This document shows positions 56,001 through 64,000 of a DNA stretch of 64,000 nucleotides, piece by piece. The stretch covers positions 20,239,224 to 20,303,223 of the forward strand of contig OY829330.1 of NCBI GenBank assembly GCA_963691655.1. Direction: 5' to 3'. The translations under genes were made by a program, and so were the position numbers. Positions within the stretch are counted from its first letter, which is position 1. Each line of letters starts with the position of its first letter. The DNA comes from Toxonevra muliebris. Its lineage: Eukaryota; Arthropoda; Insecta; Diptera; Pallopteridae. Below the pieces are notes generated by a model. That model did no database searches. It saw nothing but the letters and a program-made list of their open reading frames with translations, and was not told the origin of the DNA.

Positions 56001-59000
56001 TGCGGTATATACCACCACAAGGCCAGTAGACCTCGGCATAATTTAAGGTACCTAACTTAAAAATCGCTCTTTTTAAATTCTGGCAAAACGAAGCGGTGCT
56101 GGAATTTTGGTCGATTTTCTCAGCTTTTTCCACTGTATTGACCATAATTCGGAAATGGCTACAACGCAGAAGCTGCGGTATATACCACCACATGGCCAGT
56201 AGACCTCGGCATAATTAAAGGTACCTAACTTAAAAATCGCTCTTTTTAAATTCTGGCAAAACGAAGCGGTGCTGGAATTTTGGTCGATTTTCTCAGCTTT
56301 TTCCACTGTATTGGCCATAATTCGGAAATGGCTACAACGCAGAAGCTGCGGTATATACCACCACATGGCCAGTAGACCTCGGCATAATTTAAGGTTCCTA
56401 ACTTAAAAATCGCTCTTTTTAAAATCTGGCAAAACGAAGCGGTGCTGGAATTTTGGTCGATTTTCTCAGCTTTTTCCACTGTATTGACCATAATTCGGAA
56501 ATGGCTACAACGCAGAAGCTACGGTATATACCACCACATGGCCAGCAGACCTCGGCATAATTTAAGGTACCTAACTTAAAAATCGCTCTTTTTAAATTCT
56601 GGCAAAACGAAGCGGTGCTGGAATTTTGGTCGATTTTCTCAGCTTTTTCCACTGTATTGACCATAATTCGGAAATGGCTACAACGCAGAAGCTGCGGTAT
56701 ATACCACCACATGGCCAGTAGACCTCGACATAATTTAAGGTACCTAACTTAAAAATCGCTCTTTTTAAATTCTGGCAAAACGAAGCGGTGCTGGAATTTT
56801 GGTCGATTTTCTCAGCTTTTTCCACTGTATTGACCATAATTCGGAAATGGCTACAACGCAGAAGCTGCGGTATATACCACCACATGGCCAGTAGACCTCG
56901 GCATAATTTAAGGTACCTAACTTAAAAATCGCTCTTTTTAAATTCTGGCAAAACGAAGCGGTGCTGGAATTTTGGTCGATTTTCTCAGCTTTTTCCACTG
57001 TATTGACCATAATTCGGAAATGGCTACAACGCAGAAGCTGCGGTATATACCACCACATGGCCAGCAGACCTCGGCATAATTTAAGGTACCTAACTTAAAA
57101 ATCTTTTTTTTTAAATTCTGGCAAAACGAAGCGGTGCTGGAATTTTGGTCGATTTTCTCAGCTTTTTCCACTGTATTGACCATAATTCGGAAATGGCTAC
57201 AACGCAGAAGCTGCGGTATATACCACCACAAGGCCAGTAGACCTCGGCATAATTTAAGGTACCTAACTTAAAAATCGCTCTTTTTAAATTCTGGCAAAAC
57301 GAAGCGGTGCTGGAATTTTGGTCGATTTTCTCAGCTTTTTCCACTGTATTGACCATAATTCGGAAATGGCTACAACGCAGAAGCTGCGGTATATACCACC
57401 ACATGGCCAGCAGACCTCGGCATAATTTAAGGTATCTAACTTAAAAATCGCTCTTTTTAAATTCTGGCAAAACGAAGCGGTGCTGGAATTTTGGTCGATT
57501 TTCTCAGCTTTTTCCACTGTATTGACCATAATTCGGAAATGGCTACAACGCAGAAGCTGCGGTATATACCACCACATGGCCAGCAGACCTCGGCATAATT
57601 TAAGGCACCTAACTTAAAAATCGCTCTTTTTAAATTCTGGCAAAACGAAGCGGTGCTGGAATTTTGGTCGATTTTCTCAGCTTTTTCCACTGTATTGACC
57701 ATAATTCGGAAATGGCTACAACGCAGAAGCTGCGGTATATACCACCACATGGCCAGCAGACCTCGGCATAATTTAAGGTATCTAACTTAAAAATCTCTCT
57801 TTTTAAATTCTGGCAAAACGAAGCGGTGCTGGAATTTTGGTCGATTTTCTCAGCTTTTTCCACTGTATTGACCATAATTCGGAAATGGCTACAACGCAGA
57901 AGCTGCGGTATATGCCACCACATGGCCAGTAGACCTCGGCATAATTTAAGGTACCTAACTTAAAAATCGCTCTTTTTAAATTCTGGCAAAACGAAGCGGT
58001 GCTGGAATTTTGGTCGATTTTCTCAGCTTTTTCCACTGTATTGACCATAATTCGGAAATGGCTACAACGCAGAAGCTGCGGTATATACCACCACATGGCC
58101 AGCAGACCTCGGCATAATTTAAGGTACCTAACTTAAAAATCGCTCTTTTTAAATTCTGGCAAAACGAAGCGGTGCTGGAATTTTGGTCGATTTTCTCAGC
58201 TTTTTCCACTGTATTGACCATAATTCGGAAATGGCTACAACGCAGAAGCTGCGGTATATACCACCACATGGCCAGCAGACCTCGGCATAATTTAAGGTAC
58301 CTAACTTAAAAATCGCTCTTTTTAAATTCTGGCAAAACGAAGCGGTGCTGGAATTTTGGCCGATTTTCTCAGCTTTTTCCACTGTATTGACCATAATTCG
58401 GAAATGGCTACAACGCAGAAGCTGCGGTATATACCACCACATGGCCAGCAGACCTCGGCATAATTTAAGGTACCTAACTTAAAAATCGCTCTTTTTAAAT
58501 TCTGGCAAAACGAAGCGGTGCTGGAATTTTGGTCAATTTTCTCAGCTTTTTCCACTGTATTGACCATAATTCGGAAATGGCTACAACGCAGAAGCTGCGG
58601 TATATACCACCATATGGCCAGTAGACCTCGGCATAGTTCCAGGTACCAAACTTAAAAATCACTCTTTTTAAGTTCTGGCAAAACGAAGCGGAGCTGGAAT
58701 TTTGGTCAATTTTCTCAGCTTTTTCCACTGTATTGACCATAATTCGGAAATGGCTACAACGCAGAAGCTGCGGTATATACCACCACATGGCCAGTAGACC
58801 TCGGCATAATTTAAGGTACCTAACTTAAAAATCGCTCTTTTTAAATTCTGGCAAAACGAAGCGGTGCTGGAATTTTGGTCGATTTTCTCAGCTTTTTCCA
58901 CTGTATTGACCATAATTCGGAAATGGCTACAACGCAGAAGCTGCGGTATATACCACCACATGGCCAGTAGACCTCGGCATAATTTAAGGTACTTAACTTA

Positions 59001-60465
59001 AAAATCGCTCTTTTTAAATTCTGGCAAAACGAAGCGGTGCTGGAATTTTGGTCGATTTTCTCAGCTTTTTCCACTGTATTGACCATAATTCGGAAATGGC
59101 TACAACGCAGAAGCTGCGGTATATACCACCACATGGCCAGCAGACCTCGGCATAATTTAAGGTACCTAACTTAAAAATCGCTCTTTTTAAATTCTGGCAA
59201 AACGAAGCGGTGCTGGAATTTTGGTCGATTTTCTCAGCTTTTTCCACTGTATTGACCATAATTCGGAAATGGCTACAACGCAGAAGCTGCGGTATATACC
59301 ACCACATGGCCAGCAGACCTCGGCATAATTTAAGGTACCTAACTTAAAAATCGCTCTTTTTAAATTCTGGCAAAACGAAGCGGTGCTGGAATTTTGGTCA
59401 ATTTTCTCAGCTTTTTCCACTGTATTGACCATAATTCGGAAATGGCTACAACGCAGAAGCTGCGGTATATACCACCATATGGCCAGTAGACCTCGGCATA
59501 GTTCCAGGTACCAAACTTAAAAATCACTCTTTTTAAGTTCTGGCAAAACGAAGCGGAGCTGGAATTTTGGTCAATTTTCTCAGCTTTTTCCACTGTATTG
59601 ACCATAATTCGGAAATGGCTACAACGCAGAAGCTGCGGTATATACCACCACATGGCCAGTAGACCTCGGCATAATTTAAGGTACCTAACTTAAAAATCGC
59701 TCTTTTTAAATTCTGGCAAAACGAAGCGGTGCTGGAATTTTGGTCGATTTTCTCAGCTTTTTCCACTGTATTGACCATAATTCGGAAATGGCTACAACGC
59801 AGAAGCTGCGGTATATACCACCACATGGCCAGTAGACCTCGGCATAATTTAAGGTACTTAACTTAAAAATCGCTCTTTTTAAATTCTGGCAAAACGAAGC
59901 GGTGCTGGAATTTTGGTCGATTTTCTCAGCTTTTTCCACTGTATTGACCATAATTCGGAAATGGCTACAACGCAGAAGCTGCGGTATATACCACCACATG
60001 GCCAGCAGACCTCGGCATAATTTAAGGTACCTAACTTAAAAATCGCTCTTTTTAAATTCTGGCAAAACGAAGCGGTGCTGGAATTTTGGTCGATTTTCTC
60101 AGCTTTTTCCACTGTATTGACCATAATTCGGAAATGGCTACAACGCAGAAGCTGCGGTATATACCACCACATGGCCAGCAGACCTCGGCATAATTTAAGG
60201 TACCTAACTTAAAAATCGCTCTTTTTAAATTCTGGCAAAACGAAGCGGTGCTGGAATTTTGGCCGATTTTCTCAGCTTTTTCCACTCTATTGACCATAAT
60301 TCGGAAATGGCTACAACGCAGAAGCTGCGGTATATACCACCATATGGCCAGTAGACCTCGGCATAGTTCCAGGTACCAAACTAAAAAATTACTCTTTTTA
60401 AGTTCTGGCAAAACGAAGCGGAGCTGGAATTTTGGTCAATTTTCTCAGCTCTATCTACTGTATCG
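53088..60465. repeat. 173-bp satellite array, about 43 monomers
   Basis: Monomers repeat every 173 bp with very few differences. Landmarks: GACCTCGGCATAATTTAAGG, GCAAAACGAAGCGGTGCTGG, TTTCTCAGCTTTTTCCACTG and GCAGAAGCTGCGGTATATAC. A minus-strand frame of 97 codons recurs in each monomer because 173 is not a multiple of 3 and stops are few; it is not a gene family. Variants recur at 2076 bp (12 monomers) in 53305-56600 and at 865 bp (5 monomers) in 58495-60460. The array edge at 60430-60465 shows more substitutions, as is usual at array margins. Confidence 0.95.
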
Positions 60466-60539
60466 GAAAATTTTAATTATTTTGTACTGGTGTTCAATTG
60501 TTTAAAATTTGGCAAAAGGGCTCAAGCCAATTCATAACA

Positions 60540-61200
60540 TGTTATTTAAAAAAAAAAAAAAAAAAAAAAACAATATATAAAAGTGTTATTCCTAGATTCG
60601 AACCACCAAACTTCCGATTGCAAGGCCAATGACTCATACATAACGCTCGTATCTTTTTTCCGACCAAAAACTGTATATTTCTACAAAAAAATTTTAAAAA
60701 ACTGTATATTTCGCGGTATCAATTTTTTTCAATGAAAGTTAATCAGGAAAGCAATTTATCCATCATCTAAATCGTCTTCGTTCTCCATTTTCATATCTCC
60801 TTTTGTAGTTGTATTGAATTTGTGCTTTGAAGAAATTTGACGAAGTGATTCCGGCTTGGCTATTAGGTATTTATAGAAATCAACGCATATGCAATGCATA
60901 TTTCATGTTACATTTGACGATAAGAATCGCCTTCAATGTTTCCACTTTTTTCAAAGGTATACTTGCAACGAGTTACCATTGTTCTGATACGTTTTGCATT
61001 ATGATTGATAAATTTGAATTTCGTAGTGTTCAAAAATTTTATATTTTTTTCTTAGTATAAACGCGGTATTTTGGTAAAAAAGGCGGTATGCGGTTTTGGA
61101 GTTGAAAAAGCGGTATACTACCGCGGAAAACTGTATAGATACGAGCGTTACTCATACACGAAGCTAATATCTGGCTATGACGTCATGGGAATTTTTACTT
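60540..61200 (-). mobile_element. tRNA-derived SINE-like sequence, split by a TIR element
   Basis: With the 60641-61158 insert and one duplication removed, the minus strand reads TAGCTTCGTGTATGAGTCA (D-arm and A-box like), CCTTGCAA (anticodon loop like) and GTGGTTCGAATCTAGG (B-box), followed by a short AT body and a T run (A run at 60549-60572 on the plus strand). The tRNA arms are in the correct order and spacing. Body and borders are uncertain. Confidence 0.5.
60641..61150. mobile_element. 510-bp TIR element with perfect 8-bp duplication
   Basis: The ends TAACGCTCGTATC and GATACGAGCGTTA are exact inverted repeats. CTCATACA stands directly on both sides (60633-60640 and 61151-61158). The interior has GCGGTAT-type short repeats near 60710 and 61065-61125 and a frame of 77 codons without known motifs. 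An 8-bp duplication suggests hAT, but the termini are not the usual CAG.GG form. Confidence 0.8.
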
Positions 61201-63538
61201 ACATATTATCTATTCCTGGTTGTGCATAAGATTTGAATCGAAACTAATGACATTTATGTTTACATATTATTGTAGCAGCAGTATATGAAATTTAACATGT
61301 ACAAAAGAATTAACATTGCACCTCCTGTTAAAATCTGATTGTAACAAAAACAATAACAAAGAATATGAAGAATATGCGTGTTTTTGTTGTTTTCCTGATA
61401 GTTGACGAAAATAAATTTCAAATTTAACATTTTTAATCGTGTTTACTTTGCACCTCGTTGTGATTCTACATTTTGTAACAGAAATGAAATAAAAGCATTT
61501 GTCAAATACCATAGTAAGAAGATTTGTTGTTATGAATGTAAAAAATGTACAAGTAGGATAATTTATTTATAGGTTTATGAAATACATATACACTGGCGGT
61601 CATAAAAACCGCACGAATAAAATAACGAAAAATAACGCCATATGACTTTGTGGGAATTTTACTATTTTCGCTACACAGTTATCCTTGTATTACTCTATAT
61701 CTGAGCGACGCACGTACCGAAGATTAAATGCACACAAAAAATTGAGTTTAATTTGCCAGATCATATAATTTTTTCTCGATTCTAGTAGAATTAGTAATAT
61801 GTAGTTACATTCATGCAAATGAAAAAGAATATAAAACAGAAAGCTCTCAAACTCTCACGCATTCTGTTCTATTTTGTATTTGTGCAAAAACAAATGCGAG
61901 ATATGCCGCAGGTAACTTTTATGTGGCAAACAATGAGATCTACAATCCTTTCATACATTATTTTAATGCATCTCTTATAGTTCCTAAGTTATGCCACTTC
62001 AAGCATTTATTTTGTATGGGAGGTGCCACACCCACTTGTTTTATTGAAATAAAATATAGCCTATGTTCAAGCGCGAACCCCGCCATCACCATACTGCAAA
62101 AATTTTTAAATTCGGCCGGTAGTTCATGAGATTACCCCAATAATACATCAAAACTTTACCAAATTATTAATAGTATAGATAGATCAGTGGTTCTCAACTG
62201 TTTTCATCCTACGCCCCCTTTCCGAATTCATGGTAAGCCCACGCCTCCCCCACTTTGATTTTCCCACAACATTTTTTATGCTGGCTTATTATTTTTTTTA
62301 ATTAAATCATACCTACCTGGAAAATTATTAAGTTTTTGCCTAGTTTGGAATTCGCCCTGGTTAATGCGTTGAAGATAAGCTAGGCTAGTAAACTTATCTA
62401 GTATTTAAATTGATCTTTGTGAGAAAAACTACAATGGTGAAATTTTAGTGAGGTTTTAGTTGGAAAATCACCAGCTAACCAAATAATTATTATAATAAAT
62501 CGAGCACATCATACATTATCTAACTGAAACCAGCCAAGAAACCCACCAAAGGCTAAAAAAAGATTGAAGAAAAGGAAAGAGATAAGAATGACGATTTTTT
62601 TAGAATAAAAACACTTTTAAATACGAATATTTTTCTTCATAAAATAATTTTGGGTGCGTAATTGTATTTTTAAATAAATTTTTATAATCAAAACATGAAA
62701 TTACGTGTTAATGCCTAGCCAGTGCCAGGCACGCATGCCTCGTTAAGGATTTGACATGTTGGCTTCATGAAACACGTCATAAACTAGCAACGAGGCTTTC
62801 TAATTTTCTCTCGACAGGCCTCCCAGACAGATCCTTTCATGAGAGTATAAATGCGTATTTTAAGTACATTCGTTTAATGTTAAAAACTTCACCATTTAAT
62901 TTTTTATAAATAGTAGTATTAATATTTTGTCACAAAAATTTACAAACAGTTAAAAAAATGTGATTTTGGTTCTAAAAAGTATTTGAAGTTTAGGTTTTTG
63001 AAAATGATATTTCAATGTGCATAATGTAGCTTTTTACACATAATATGAAAGGAGAAATTATTTGATTAAATACTATAGCATTACAGAGTACGCAAATATT
63101 TCTTTTTTGAAAATCGTTCGCGCTTCCCTGTTCCTTTTTTTATTGCGCTTGTTTGGCGAAACAACTGCAAAGTATAAACAATTGTCGCGCCACCAAAACG
63201 TCGAAATTTTTTTTCTTAGGTATCCAAGAGTGTCATCAAGTTAAATACTTAAAGAAATCTGATTCTTGCATTCGACTGCTGTTGGGCTGATCTAGAAAAA
63301 AGGCAATTTGTACCCGCTTGAGAGGACAAAAAGATCAAAAAGACTATGGAAGACAAATTCGAGAGAAAATGGCATAACCTGAAAGAGAACCATAAATTCT
63401 CGATTCAAAAGTGTAGTCACAATAAGGACTGAGCGAAAGAGCTATTACAACGTGAATATAAATGTCAAAACCTTACGCAGAAAGAAACAAAAGTTCGGTC
63501 TGTATGGGAGACGATCAGCCAAAAAGTCGTTGTTGACG
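61201..63538. other. AT-rich spacer between satellite arrays
   Basis: No gene found. CACTGGCGGTCATAAAAACC at 61591 resembles one end of a Tc1-like element and CAGTGGTTCTCAACTGTTTT at 62185 one end of a hAT-type element, but I could not find the opposite ends. A short inverted GCCTCGTTA / AACGAGGC pair lies at 62736 and 62790. Confidence 0.45.
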
Positions 63539-64000
63539 AAATCGACCAAAATTCCAGCACCGCTTCGTTTTGCCAGAATTTAAAAAGAGCGATTTTTAAG
63601 TTAGGTACCTTAAATTATGCCGAGGTCTGCTGGCCATGTGGTGGTATATACCGCAGCTTCTGCGTTGTAGCCATTTCCGAATTATGGTCAATACAGTGGA
63701 AAATGCTGAGAAAATCGACCAAAATTCCAGCTCCGCTTCGTTTTGCCAGAATTTAAAAAGAGCGATTTTTAAGTTAGGTGCCTTAAATTATGCCGAGGTC
63801 TACTGGCCATGTGGTGGTATATACCGCAGCTTCTGCGTTGTAGCCATTTCTGAATTATGGCCAATACAGTGGAAAAATCTGAGAAAATCGACCAAAATTC
63901 CAGCACCGCTTCGTTTTGCCAGAATTTAAAAAGAGCGATTTTTAAGTTTGGTACCTGGAATTATGACGAGGTTTACTGGCCATGTGGTGGTATATACCGC
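63539..64000. repeat. Same 173-bp satellite in inverted orientation, running off the window
   Basis: It reads as the reverse complement of the 53088-60465 monomers, with about 2.7 copies before the sequence ends. It includes edge-type variants of the left array (CAGCTCCGC for CAGCACCGC; GGTACCTGGAATTATG). The array edge is abrupt at ATCGACCAAAATTCC. Confidence 0.95.

Noticed and set aside
53132..60411. About forty 81-97 codon minus-strand frames in a regular ladder
   Set aside because: They step by 173 bp with the satellite, overlap each other, and exist only because the monomer is stop-poor. No start context or independent conservation.
53088..60465. CRISPR array
   Set aside because: The repeats are 173 bp, contiguous, without unique spacers, in a eukaryotic context.
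61591..61640. Tc1-like element end (CACTGGCGGTCATAAAAACC)
   Set aside because: Only one end is visible; no inverted partner or transposase was found nearby.
62185..62260. hAT-like end (CAGTGGTTCTCAACTG)
   Set aside because: The opposite terminus and an 8-bp duplication could not be located.

Overview
The window looks like repeat-dense nuclear DNA of a higher dipteran fly. It is AT-rich, its genes are split by introns, and nearly everything recognisable is a transposable element of a kind known from flies: foldback/NOF-like MULE, LOA-like, jockey-like and CR1-like non-LTR elements, small TIR elements and a nucleosome-length satellite. The fly assignment is an inference from element content. 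No rRNA gene, convincing tRNA gene, CRISPR array or bacterial operon was seen.

Positions 208-24734 hold a foldback cluster set inside a CAGTG-ended repeat. A 13.5-kb element (B, 5504-18996) has terminal inverted repeats of about 2 kb, built from tandem modules of roughly 325 bp. It carries one large transposase gene that I model as six exons (8632-14953, about 1193 codons, every intron in phase 0). The protein has a zinc-finger region, a MULE-type D-D-E core, a Ulp1-like cysteine protease (His-Asp-Gln-Cys) and a C-terminal eight-cysteine zinc module. Two internally deleted relatives (A, 339-5503, and C, 19103-23644) flank B and are largely inverted copies of each other, so the whole 23 kb is close to palindromic. 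A and C share a 511-512 bp TIR element with a TTA duplication; B has the empty site.

Positions 24735-37110 are a graveyard: non-LTR fragments, TIR elements of 942 and 104 bp, a multi-exon minus-strand pseudogene (31004-33410) with several stops and frameshifts, an Asn-rich retroelement-like frame with one internal stop, and a jockey-type RT relic.

Positions 37840-47867 hold two damaged LOA/I-group retrotransposons in tandem. The first carries a 5'-truncated LOA insert with a 16-bp target duplication. The second carries a 1669-bp solo LTR with a 4-bp duplication whose removal restores the endonuclease frame. Positions 48477-52785 are a minus-strand CR1-like element with both ORFs open.

Positions 53088-60465 are about 43 copies of a 173-bp satellite with higher-order registers of 12 and 5 monomers. 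The same satellite reappears in inverted orientation at 63539 and runs to the window end. The 3-kb spacer contains a tRNA-derived SINE-like sequence split by a 510-bp TIR element with a perfect 8-bp duplication.

The strongest biology is the NOF-like foldback element with its multi-exon transposase-protease gene, its palindromic nested derivatives and an internal fossil record of insertions and deletions.
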